Shown here: piece after piece, positions 17,712 through 25,567 of the stretch
Layout: each line of letters begins with the position of its first letter
Numbering within the stretch: the first letter of the stretch is position 1
Assembly (NCBI GenBank): GCA_944322585.1
Contig: CALUPB010000006.1
Location: forward strand, 62,001-126,000
DNA length: 64,000 bases
Direction: 5' to 3'
DNA from: an uncultured Bacteroidales bacterium
Lineage (GTDB): Bacteria; Bacteroidota; Bacteroidia; Bacteroidales; UBA932
The notes under the pieces: generated by a model
Databases searched by the model: none
What the model saw: only the letters and a program-made list of their open reading frames with translations
What the model was told of the DNA's origin: nothing
Translations under genes and position numbers: made by a program

Positions 17712-20360
17712 CTATTTCAATGCTGCGATGGAAGCCTTGAGACTTTCAATCTTGGAAACGGCATCGGCTTCCTTCTTCCTCTCCACGGCAACGACCTTCT
17801 CCGGCGCCCCGTTTACGAATTTCTCATTGGACAACTTCCTGCGTACAATGGCAAGGAATTCCTCCTGATATTTCAGGTCTGCCTCGAGTTTTTCAAGTTC
17901 CTTCCCGGCATCCACCAGACCTTCCGCCGGCACCGACATCTTAACCGTCCTTACCATGAACGGAAGCTCCGCTCCGGAATCGGCATCGGACTTTGCCGTT
18001 TCTACGGAAGCTATATTCGCCAGTTTTATCACAGCCGGCATCACTTCCTCCGGGAAATCGCCGTATACACGGAGTTTCAGAGGCTCTTTCGGGGAAATGT
18101 TCTTCTGTTGTCTGATGGCCCTGAGTGCCACGACCGCCTCCTCCGCCATGGCAAAATCCTCTATGAATGCCGCATCATAGTTTCCGGCGACAGGCATCCT
18201 CTGGAACATGATGGTCTCCTTTCCGCCGCGCGGTGCCAGATCATGCCAGAGCTCTTCCGTTATGAACGGCATGAAAGGATGTATCATCTTCAGCAGGGCA
18301 TCGAAGAAACCGAGTGTCGCATCATACGTTGCCTTATCGATACATGCACCGTAAGCCGGCTTGACGAGTTCGAGATACCATGCGCAGAAATCATCCCAGA
18401 ACAGTCTGTATATGCCCATCAGAGCATCCGAAAGACGGAATTTTCCGTAATGGTCTTCCATTTCGGCTATGGCTTCATTGAGCCGGTGGCCGAACCATTT
18501 CACAGCCACGGTAGCCGCAGACGGCTGTCCGGCCTGTCCGTCCACCTTCCATCCCGAAACAAGGCGGAAGGCATTCCATATCTTGTTGCAGAAATTCCTT
18601 CCCTGCTCCACCTGGGATTCGTCGAAAAGTATGTCATTCCCGGCAGACGTACACAGCAGCATCCCGAGACGTACCCCGTCAGCACCGTATTTGGCGATAA
18701 GGTCAAGAGGATCAGGGGAATTGCCGAGAGTCTTGGACATCTTCCTCCCGAGCTTGTCCCTGACTATTCCAGTCAGATATACATTATGGAAAGGTACGTC
18801 TTTCATGAACTCGTTTCCTGCCATGATCATCCTTGCCACCCAGAAAAACAGTATATCCGGTCCCGTCACAAGGTCGTTGGTAGGGTAATAATACGAGAGA
18901 TCCCTGTTCGGAGTATGCTCCGGATGCCCCGGCATTTCCGGATCGAAGACGGATATCGGCCAGAGCCATGAAGAGAACCATGTGTCGAGCACATCCTCAT
19001 CCTGTCTGAGATCTTCGAAAGCAATCTCAGGCATTAGGGCTTTTGCCATCTCAAGTGCTTCTTCAGCAGTAGAGGATACAACATACCTTCCATCAGGAAG
19101 ATACCATGCAGGGATCCGCTGTCCCCACCACAACTGGCGCGAAATGCACCAGTCATGGACATTCTCCATCCAGTGACGGTAGGTATTGCGGTATTTGTCC
19201 GGTATCAGCTTCACCTTCCCGCTTTCCACCGACTCGAGCGCATCCCCGGCCAGGGCATCCATCCTGAGGAACCACTGCATGGACAGACGCGGCTCGATGA
19301 CGGCATTCGTCCTCTCTGAATATCCTACAGGCGATGTATAATCCTCCACCTTCACAAGATTGCCCGCCTCTTCGAGCATCTTCTCTATCTTGCGGCGTGC
19401 CTCGAACCTGTCCTCCCCGACAAGTATCCGCGCCTTTTCGTTCAGCCTTCCATGGTCATCGATGATGTCGATGACAGGCAGGTTGTGTCTCAGACCTATC
19501 TCATAGTCATTCACATCATGGGCCGGAGTCACTTTAAGGCATCCGGTACCGAAATCCATCTCCACATAACTGTCCTCTATCACAGGGATCTCCTTGTTGA
19601 TAAGAGGTATGAGCACCTTCTTGCCACGCAGCCAATGATACCGTTCATCGGCAGGATTCACGCATATGGCGGCATCGGCCATTATCGTCTCCGGACGTGT
19701 CGTGGCTATTGTCAGGAACTCCTGCGTGGGATTGCCGTGACCGTCGGAAATGAAATATCTCAGATGGTAGAACTTGCTGGTCGTATCCCTGTGGATTACC
19801 TCCTCGTCGCTCACGGCGGTAAGCCCCACAGGATCCCAGTTCACCATCCTGACGCCCCGGTAAATGTAGCCTTTGTTGTAGAAATATACGAAAGTGTCCG
19901 TAACCGCCCTGCTCAGATCCGGATCCATGGTAAATTTCGTCCTGTCCCAGTCGCATGAGGCACCGAGCTTGCGGAGCTGGCTGAGAATGATGCCTCCGTG
20001 CTTTTCCTTCCATTCCCATGCATGACGGAGGAATTCCTCTCTGGTGATATCTTCCTTGTTTATGCCCTGGGCCTTCAGCTTCGCCACTACCTTGCTCTCG
20101 GTCGCAATCGATGCATGATCCGTTCCCGGCACCCAGCAGGCATTCTTCCCGTCCATCCTCGCCTTCCGCACCAGCACGTCATTCAGGGTGTTGTTCAGGA
20201 CATGGCCCATATGCAGTATACCCGTCACATTAGGAGGCGGAATGACTATCGTATACGGTTCACGTCCGTCCGGTTCCGAATGGAAAAATTTGTTTTCCAA
20301 CCACCATGCATACCATTTGTCTTCCGTCTCCGCCGGATTGTATTTAGCTGAAAGTTCCAT
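17712..20360 (-). CDS. valS: Valyl-tRNA synthetase
   Basis: 882 residues. Class I synthetase with HMGH at 50-53 in PPPNVTGILHMGH and KMSKT near residue 540. A CP1 editing domain lies between them, followed by the anticodon-binding domain and a C-terminal coiled coil (about 820-882, rich in Glu and Lys). Charges tRNA-Val. It heads a minus-strand run of seven genes with gaps of 57 nt or less, so its promoter may drive all of them. Confidence 0.97.
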   Translation of the reverse strand: MELSAKYNPAETEDKWYAWWLENKFFHSEPDGREPYTIVIPPPNVTGILHMGHVLNNTLNDVLVRKARMDGKNACWVPGTDHASIATESKVVAKLKAQGINKEDITREEFLRHAWEWKEKHGGIILSQLRKLGASCDWDRTKFTMDPDLSRAVTDTFVYFYNKGYIYRGVRMVNWDPVGLTAVSDEEVIHRDTTSKFYHLRYFISDGHGNPTQEFLTIATTRPETIMADAAICVNPADERYHWLRGKKVLIPLINKEIPVIEDSYVEMDFGTGCLKVTPAHDVNDYEIGLRHNLPVIDIIDDHGRLNEKARILVGEDRFEARRKIEKMLEEAGNLVKVEDYTSPVGYSERTNAVIEPRLSMQWFLRMDALAGDALESVESGKVKLIPDKYRNTYRHWMENVHDWCISRQLWWGQRIPAWYLPDGRYVVSSTAEEALEMAKALMPEIAFEDLRQDEDVLDTWFSSWLWPISVFDPEMPGHPEHTPNRDLSYYYPTNDLVTGPDILFFWVARMIMAGNEFMKDVPFHNVYLTGIVRDKLGRKMSKTLGNSPDPLDLIAKYGADGVRLGMLLCTSAGNDILFDESQVEQGRNFCNKIWNAFRLVSGWKVDGQAGQPSAATVAVKWFGHRLNEAIAEMEDHYGKFRLSDALMGIYRLFWDDFCAWYLELVKPAYGACIDKATYDATLGFFDALLKMIHPFMPFITEELWHDLAPRGGKETIMFQRMPVAGNYDAAFIEDFAMAEEAVVALRAIRQQKNISPKEPLKLRVYGDFPEEVMPAVIKLANIASVETAKSDADSGAELPFMVRTVKMSVPAEGLVDAGKELEKLEADLKYQEEFLAIVRRKLSNEKFVNGAPEKVVAVERKKEADAVSKIESLKASIAALK

Positions 20361-20442
20361 GATATTTCACGTAAATTGTTCATAACACAGCCGATCGGAG
20401 CCCGGTCACGGGAAATACCTCCGATTTCGGCACAATATCGTG

Positions 20443-20450
20443 CAAATATA
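20443..20450 (-). promoter_or_regulatory. -7 box for valS
   Basis: TATATTTG on the minus strand, 82 nt before the valS start. It lies nearly back to back with the divergent box at 20463. Confidence 0.6.
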
Positions 20451-20462
20451 AGGTTTTTTGGC

Positions 20463-20470
20463 TAAATTTG
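20463..20470 (+). promoter_or_regulatory. -7 box for DUF3467-kdsC-maf
   Basis: TAAATTTG, 46 nt before the ATG at 20517. Confidence 0.6.
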
Positions 20471-20516
20471 CACAGCCGCAGAGGCAGAACAGGAAAAATA
20501 TATAATCTGCATAATT

Positions 20517-20828
20517 ATGGACAATGAAAAAGGTTTCAGCATAGAACTGAAACAGGATGTAGCCAAGGGGACATATTCCAACCTGGCAATTATCACCCAT
20601 TCGAAGAACGAGTTTATAATCGATTTCGTATCAAGACTTCCGGGCATGCCGAAAGCACAGGTTACCGACAGGATAATAATGACTCCCGAAAGTACGAAGA
20701 GACTTCTCCTTGCCCTTCAGGACAATGTAGGCAAATACGAAACCGCCAACGGCCAGATAGACCTCGGTGAACCGAAGGCCACTTTCCATCTGTCCGATTT
20801 CGGAAACGGAAACGGTGCAAAGTCATGA
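20517..20828 (+). CDS. DUF3467 protein
   Basis: 103 residues matching the small DUF3467 family: a YSNLAIITHSKNEFIIDFV strand pair near 20-38 and a KRLLLALQDNVGKYE helix near 66-80. Function unknown; homologues are widespread in Bacteroidota. The stop overlaps the start of kdsC by 4 nt (ATGA), so the two are translationally coupled. Confidence 0.85.
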   Translation: MDNEKGFSIELKQDVAKGTYSNLAIITHSKNEFIIDFVSRLPGMPKAQVTDRIIMTPESTKRLLLALQDNVGKYETANGQIDLGEPKATFHLSDFGNGNGAKS

Positions 20829-21448
20829 CTGACAGTATGCTGAACGGGAACGCAGACAACTGCCGCACCGGAGGAATGCCTGCAGAAACGGAATCCCGTA
20901 TGCCTGCCGGCCGGGGATACGATGAGAAAGCATGGAAAAAGATCAGGGCATTCGCCTTCGATGTCGACGGAGTGCTGACGGACGGGGGCATTTTCGCCCA
21001 TTCTTCCGGCGAACTGTTCAGGACATTCGATTCCAAGGACGGTTTCGCTTTCCGTATGGCAGCGATGCACGGCTATCATCTGGCGATAATTACCGGAGGA
21101 CGTGCGGAAAGCATCCGCAAGCGCTTCCTTACCTGCGGAGTAGCTCCTGAAGACGTCTACCTCGGTTCCAGGGACAAGATAAAGGATTTCAATGATTTCT
21201 GCTCACGTCACGGACTCGCGTCCGATGAAGTGATGTATTTCGGGGACGATATTCCGGACATCCCGGTGATGAAAGCCTGCGGTGTCGGTGTCTGCCCGTC
21301 CGATGCGGTTGAAGAAGTACTTGAAGCAGCCGACTATATCTCCCCTTGTGCCGGAGGGAAACGGCTTGCACGCAATACCATCGAAAAGGTCATGAAACTG
21401 CATGGCACATGGCAGCTCGACATCGCCCTGTATGAACAGCGGTTCTAA
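20825..21448 (+). CDS. kdsC: 3-deoxy-manno-octulosonate-8-phosphate phosphatase (KdsC-type HAD)
   Basis: 207 residues. HAD phosphatase of the C0 type: nucleophile motif AFDVDGVLTDGGI near 44-56, ITGG motif II near 88, a motif III Lys in GSRDKIKDF near 114, and motif IV FGDDIPDIPVM near 138. It removes phosphate from KDO-8-P, giving KDO for lipopolysaccharide. The first 40 residues precede the usual start of the family and look unstructured. I keep this start because of the ATGA overlap with DUF3467, but a later ATG (for example residue 19) is possible. Confidence 0.87.
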   Translation: MTDSMLNGNADNCRTGGMPAETESRMPAGRGYDEKAWKKIRAFAFDVDGVLTDGGIFAHSSGELFRTFDSKDGFAFRMAAMHGYHLAIITGGRAESIRKRFLTCGVAPEDVYLGSRDKIKDFNDFCSRHGLASDEVMYFGDDIPDIPVMKACGVGVCPSDAVEEVLEAADYISPCAGGKRLARNTIEKVMKLHGTWQLDIALYEQRF

Positions 21449-21459
21449 GAAGCTGAACA

Positions 21460-22056
21460 ATGGACATCGGAAACAAAAAAATAATCCTGGCAAGCGGCTC
21501 CCCCAGACGACGGGAGCTTCTTGCCGGTCTTGATATTGAATTCGAAATAGATACCCGCAACAGCTTCGAGGAAAGCTATAGCTCCAATACGCCGCACAGG
21601 AAGATACCTGTCCTGATGGCGGAAGGCAAGTCGTCCGGATTCCACAGACCGATTCTCAAGGACGAGATACTCATCACGGCAGACACAATGGTGCTCTGCG
21701 GGAACAGGATTCTCGGCAAGCCAAAAGGCACGGATGACAGGGAAAAAGCGGAAGATGCCGCCGGAATGCTGCGGATACTGTCAGGAAAGACGCATGAAGT
21801 CATCACGGCAGTGACAATACGCGACACTTACCGTCATGAGACATTCACGGATTCCGCCTACGTGCAGTTCAAGGAACTCACTGAGGGGGAAATATCGTAT
21901 TATATCAGGAAATACCGCCCTTTCGACAAGGCTGGGTCGTACGGTGTCCAGGAATGGATAGGCTACACAGGCATCACAGCCATCCGTGGCTCATTCTACA
22001 CTGTCATGGGACTGCCTGTCCATCTGGTCTACAGCCATCTCGAAAGTTTTCTGTAG
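21460..22056 (+). CDS. maf: Maf-type nucleotide pyrophosphatase
   Basis: 198 residues. LASGSPRRRELLAGL near 10-24 is the Maf substrate-binding start. ADTMV near 74, GKPKG near 85 and FDKAGSYGVQEW near 156 are the other family motifs. Maf proteins hydrolyse dTTP, UTP or modified nucleoside triphosphates and limit septum formation when overproduced. Third gene of the DUF3467 operon, 11 nt after kdsC. Confidence 0.93.
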   Translation: MDIGNKKIILASGSPRRRELLAGLDIEFEIDTRNSFEESYSSNTPHRKIPVLMAEGKSSGFHRPILKDEILITADTMVLCGNRILGKPKGTDDREKAEDAAGMLRILSGKTHEVITAVTIRDTYRHETFTDSAYVQFKELTEGEISYYIRKYRPFDKAGSYGVQEWIGYTGITAIRGSFYTVMGLPVHLVYSHLESFL

Positions 22057-22088
22057 GCCGTTGACGCGTAATTCATGAGGGTATGTAT

Positions 22089-22130
22089 ATAAAAACAAAT
22101 GAGACGCGCCTCTCACGAGGGGCACCTCAT
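22089..22130 (-). terminator. Rho-independent terminator behind tRNA-Cys
   Basis: On the minus strand ATGAGGTGCCCCTC, loop GTGA, GAGGCGCGTCTCAT gives a 14-step stem (one mismatch, two G-U pairs) followed by TTTGTTTTT. It lies 47 nt beyond the 3' end of the tRNA. Confidence 0.75.
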
Positions 22131-22176
22131 ACTAACCACATAATTAATAACACTAAAACTAATAACCAATAAGTCG

Positions 22177-22247
22177 AGGTGCCAAGCAGAATCGAACTGC
22201 TGTAGCAGGTTTTGCAGACCTGTGCCTAACCGCTCGGCCATAGCACC
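22177..22247 (-). tRNA. tRNA-Cys (anticodon GCA)
   Basis: 71 nt on the minus strand. Acceptor GGTGCTA pairs with TGGCACC, D arm GCCGAGCGGTTAGGC, anticodon arm CAGGTCTGCAAAACCTG with GCA, T arm AGCAG-TTCGATT-CTGCT and discriminator T. CCA is not encoded. The variable loop is four bases. Every stem closes, and the gene is followed by a strong terminator. Confidence 0.95.
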
Positions 22248-22417
22248 TTGCTAACGGGGTGCAAAGATAGACATTTTTTATTAAACAGCAAACTTTTTCA
22301 TGAAAATTTGCAGAATGTTTATCTTCCGGTATCACCCGCCAACTCCAACACACTACTAATTAACACTTTTCCAATTCTCAATGAACCGAACATCAATATA
22401 GCATAAAGTGTGCCAAA
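22248..22417. other. Non-coding gap between tRNA-Cys and the RlmI-like gene
   Basis: About 170 nt without a supportable gene. It would hold the tRNA promoter on the minus strand and the 3' flank of the RlmI-like gene. It contains CACTACTAATTAA, similar to a stretch in the candidate sRNA near 57420. Confidence 0.4.
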
Positions 22418-23707
22418 CTATTCTACATAGAGAAGAAGCCCTTTCAGATACTCCCCTTCCGGATGATAGATATTGACTGCATGGTCGGCAGGCTGGTTGA
22501 GACGGTCCAGGATACGGACGCTTCTCCGGCATTGCGCCGCTGCAGAAAATACCGCAAGAGCGAAAGCCTCCTTGTCTACGACCTGCGAACAGCTGAACGT
22601 AAAGACCAATCCTCCCGGAGCCACCTTGGATATTGCCGCTGCATTCAGTCTCTGATAGGCCCGCAATGCATTGTTCAATGCACCCCGATGTTTTGCAAAT
22701 GCCGGAGGATCGACAACCATAAGGTCGTATTTCCCTTCCGGAACGGCTTTGAGATAATCCATGGCATCACAGCATAGAGACGTGTGCTGCCCGTCGGAAA
22801 ACCCGTTTAGCGCCACATTCCTGTCTACAAGCGCCATAGCCTTCCTCGAACTGTCCACCGAATCCACATGTACTGCTCCTCCTGCTAAAGCATAGATTGA
22901 GAAACCACCCGTATAACAGAATAAATTCAGCACATTACGACCTTGTGCATACTTTTGGACAAGAGCCCTGTTCTCACGCTGGTCAAGAAAGAAACCGGTT
23001 TTCTGCCCCTCTGTCCAGTCGACCAGGAATTTGTGGCCGTTCTCCATGACGGTATATCCGTTCCCGTCGAAACCGTCCCTGCGATAAACATAACCGTCGA
23101 CAGGATTCAGACCGGCCTTGAACGGAACAGTAGCAGAACTTTTGTCATATACGGCTTTGAGCGCGGGTCCATACACATGCTGCAAGGCCTCGCAGATCAG
23201 CTTCCTTGACCGGAACATGCCTGCGGAATGGGCCTGCATGACACACACTCCGTCATAGTAGTCTATAATCAGACCGGGCAGGTTGTCCCCTTCCCCATGC
23301 ACGAGACGGTAACAGTCCGTCCCTCTCAGGCTGCCTGTCCCTGACTCTGCGCAGGCTTTTTGTCCAGGATCAAGCCCGGATTCGGCGCAGACGGCTTGTC
23401 CTGGCTCATACCCGGCTTCCGGACGACTGGCAAGACCTGCTGCAACGCGTACCTGCAGGGCGCGGGCCACCATGACTTTCCAGTAATCCCTGTCATTCAC
23501 ATTCCCGTCAAAGCTCAATATCCTGACAGCTATGGAACCTATCTGATAATGTCCGGCAGCCAGGAAGGTCCCGTCACTGGAATAGACACCGACTACGTCC
23601 CCTTCCGCCGGATTTCCCTGAATTTCGGCCACGGCTCCGGAAAACACCCATGGATGAAAACGTTTCAGAGACTCTTCCCTGCCCTTGCGCAATATTACCT
23701 TTATCAT
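22418..23707 (-). CDS. RlmI/RlmK-like 23S rRNA cytosine-5 methyltransferase
   Basis: 429 residues. An N-terminal PUA domain (about 1-75, with HPWVFSGAV) precedes a Rossmann methyltransferase. SAM-binding NLFCYTGGFSIYAL lies near 262, and the catalytic-type motifs are VVDPPAFAKH near 331 and TFSCSQ near 370. An insert at about 96-128 between the domains contains two 12-residue tandem units (PGQAVCAESGLD / PGQKACAESGTG). I do not expect this insert in typical homologues. The start codon lies 9 nt after the structured repeat at 23711-23809, which forms its leader. Confidence 0.88.
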   Translation of the reverse strand: MIKVILRKGREESLKRFHPWVFSGAVAEIQGNPAEGDVVGVYSSDGTFLAAGHYQIGSIAVRILSFDGNVNDRDYWKVMVARALQVRVAAGLASRPEAGYEPGQAVCAESGLDPGQKACAESGTGSLRGTDCYRLVHGEGDNLPGLIIDYYDGVCVMQAHSAGMFRSRKLICEALQHVYGPALKAVYDKSSATVPFKAGLNPVDGYVYRRDGFDGNGYTVMENGHKFLVDWTEGQKTGFFLDQRENRALVQKYAQGRNVLNLFCYTGGFSIYALAGGAVHVDSVDSSRKAMALVDRNVALNGFSDGQHTSLCCDAMDYLKAVPEGKYDLMVVDPPAFAKHRGALNNALRAYQRLNAAAISKVAPGGLVFTFSCSQVVDKEAFALAVFSAAAQCRRSVRILDRLNQPADHAVNIYHPEGEYLKGLLLYVE

Positions 23708-23710
23708 ACA

Positions 23711-23809
23711 TTACTCAAGTTTCGCAAGTTCATAATTATACTGATATCCGTGGATTTGCGCGGGTTGCGAAACTTTTTCCCACCGCACGGTCACTGTCCA
23801 CGTTACCTC
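23711..23809 (-). promoter_or_regulatory. Structured leader repeat, copy B (before the RlmI-like gene)
   Basis: Read on the minus strand it runs from GAGGTAACGTGG to CTTGCGAAACTTGAG and closely matches copy A at 43866-43960. Possible pairings are CGTGG with CCACG, GTGCGG with CCGCGC, and the loop sequence AAGTTTCGCAA with TTGCGAAACTT just before the start codon, a pseudoknot arrangement. In copy A the second stem is GTGCGGC/GCCGCAC, so the T-A pair there is T-G here. Candidate cis-acting RNA element; it is not one I recognise. Confidence 0.55.
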
Positions 23810-23855
23810 ATACGGAATGTCTTCCCACGTCGGGTCGGAAACAGTCCGTCCTCCG

Positions 23856-24461
23856 TCATTCGTCCGCCGGAACGGAGCAACGCTCCGACACCATCAGCTT
23901 GAGGTACATCTCCCTGCATACCCATGCATCTGTGGCTGCATATCTGATCTGCGCTTCCGAAAGCTCGTCAGCCTCCCAGTTCGACAGCTGCTGTGTCTTG
24001 GAAATCCTGAACCCCAAGATGATGGCAGACATTTTCTTTACGCTCTTGTCGCGTATGCCCCACTCGCCTACTATCTTCTGAAGATCAACGAAAGCGGCCG
24101 GACTGAATGCGGCATATTTCTGAAGACCTTTTATATCATCATGCACAGCAGCTCCTACCTTGATTATCTTGGGATTTGAGAGAATGGAACACAGCCTGGA
24201 ATGCATACCGAGAGTCTTTATCCTGAACAGGAAAGCCTTGCCGGCCCCCGACAGCTGCAGCAGCGACACGCCATATCTCGGCTGGGATGCGGAAAAACAC
24301 GGTCTCGTTTCCGTATCAAAACCTATTATCCGCTGGCGGCCGAGATACGATATCGCTTTCGAAAATTCGGGACCGTCAGCATCTATGACATGGCACTCGC
24401 CTGGGAAAGCAGCCACTTCCATCTCCGACAGCTGCTCCTGGGTAATGGAACTAATGAACAT
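23856..24461 (-). CDS. DEDDy 3'-5' exonuclease domain protein (RNase D-like)
   Basis: 201 residues, exonuclease domain only, without the HRDC domains of RNase D. Catalytic acids are in GFDTETRP near 47-54 (DXE motif), VHDDIKGL near 105 and AATDAWVCREMY near 174 (the Tyr-free/Asp Exo III region). It degrades RNA or DNA ends; the substrate is unknown. Its start overlaps the end of the lipoprotein gene by 11 nt. Downstream lies the structured repeat and then the RlmI-like gene. Confidence 0.88.
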   Translation of the reverse strand: MFISSITQEQLSEMEVAAFPGECHVIDADGPEFSKAISYLGRQRIIGFDTETRPCFSASQPRYGVSLLQLSGAGKAFLFRIKTLGMHSRLCSILSNPKIIKVGAAVHDDIKGLQKYAAFSPAAFVDLQKIVGEWGIRDKSVKKMSAIILGFRISKTQQLSNWEADELSEAQIRYAATDAWVCREMYLKLMVSERCSVPADE

Positions 24462-25557
24462 ATATATGGTTGTACTCTACATATTTTACTCCCGTATCCC
24501 CGTCAGATGCAGGAAGTATCATGTATTCCTCCATCCGGGGATACAGGATGCGGTGCGAAAACAGGTTATGCTCCCTCATCATACGGTAACATGATGCCGC
24601 CAAGGACGATACAGCATCGAATACTGCGAAATCATCGGCCAGAACCGCCCTGTACACGGCATATTCGTCTTCGGAGGATGATTTCACCCTCCGGGCGACG
24701 ACACTGATGTATCCGGCATAGGATGACAGGGAAAGGTCATCTATCACGACAGCGGAGAGAGGTGTAATCTCTCCGGTGGCAATATACATGTCCAGATACC
24801 TGAAGAAACCTTCTTCCGCAGTCGCATACCCGTCCGGGCTGAAGCCCACATAATCGACAGCACAGTTCAGGTCCCGGAACACCTTTGCATATACACCGGA
24901 AGCAAGGACGTCACTGTCGGCCCAAATGCCTACCCTGGATGCCGGACGGGCCTCGAGCAGGCTCTCCGCAACCGCCCTGACAGGAGATACGATACGGATC
25001 TCCTTTCCCATATACGAGAAAAGAGAGTCTGCATCCTCCCTTCCCGCCTCGGCATACGGAGAAGAAAAGACAATTATCTTCGAAGGGACCTTAGGCACGG
25101 ACGGACTATGGCTGAACGTATTCTGATAACATTCCGCAGCAGCTGCAATCACTGCATTCCTTGCAGTCACCTCCCGCATCATGTCGTCGTTCCCTTCCTC
25201 GAAGAAAGCCGCGTAGGAAGTATCGGCGATATCATACCAGGCATGGAAGACTTCCCCGGCAAAATCCGGAAGGCTGTCCTTCAAATGCTTGCCGTCCACA
25301 TTGTCGAACATGTCGCACTCCATGAGGAATTCCGTCAGCCGTCTCGTATCCTCCTCCGGCCCCATCACGGCAATGGTACCGTTTCTGTCATACGGGTCAT
25401 AGTGCCTGACAACAGAATTGGCCATGGATGAGGTATCCGATACAGTTTCACTGACATACGGCAGGATATCAGCATCCGTCACCGTCGTCCGTCCGCATGA
25501 GAGGACGACGGCAGCGGAAAATACCAATGCAAGTATACCCGATATACGTTCCATCAT
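24451..25557 (-). CDS. Lipoprotein of unknown function
   Basis: 368 residues from the ATG at 25557 (MMERISGILALVFSAAVVLSCG), a lipoprotein signal with lipobox VVLSC. No domain recognised with confidence. The remainder looks like a soluble alpha/beta protein, with segments such as TIAVMGPEEDT, KIIVFSSPYAEAGRED and SRVGIWADSD that alternate strands and loops. This raises the possibility of a periplasmic-binding-protein-like fold (inference). It sits between glnN (10 nt after the glnN stop) and the exonuclease gene. Probably anchored to the inner or outer membrane facing the periplasm. Confidence 0.75.
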   Translation of the reverse strand: MMERISGILALVFSAAVVLSCGRTTVTDADILPYVSETVSDTSSMANSVVRHYDPYDRNGTIAVMGPEEDTRRLTEFLMECDMFDNVDGKHLKDSLPDFAGEVFHAWYDIADTSYAAFFEEGNDDMMREVTARNAVIAAAAECYQNTFSHSPSVPKVPSKIIVFSSPYAEAGREDADSLFSYMGKEIRIVSPVRAVAESLLEARPASRVGIWADSDVLASGVYAKVFRDLNCAVDYVGFSPDGYATAEEGFFRYLDMYIATGEITPLSAVVIDDLSLSSYAGYISVVARRVKSSSEDEYAVYRAVLADDFAVFDAVSSLAASCYRMMREHNLFSHRILYPRMEEYMILPASDGDTGVKYVEYNHIYVH

Positions 25558-25567
25558 GTCCGGCCTG

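Noticed and set aside
18108-18971. A 287-codon plus-strand open frame inside valS
   Set aside because: It is the shadow of the valS reading frame.
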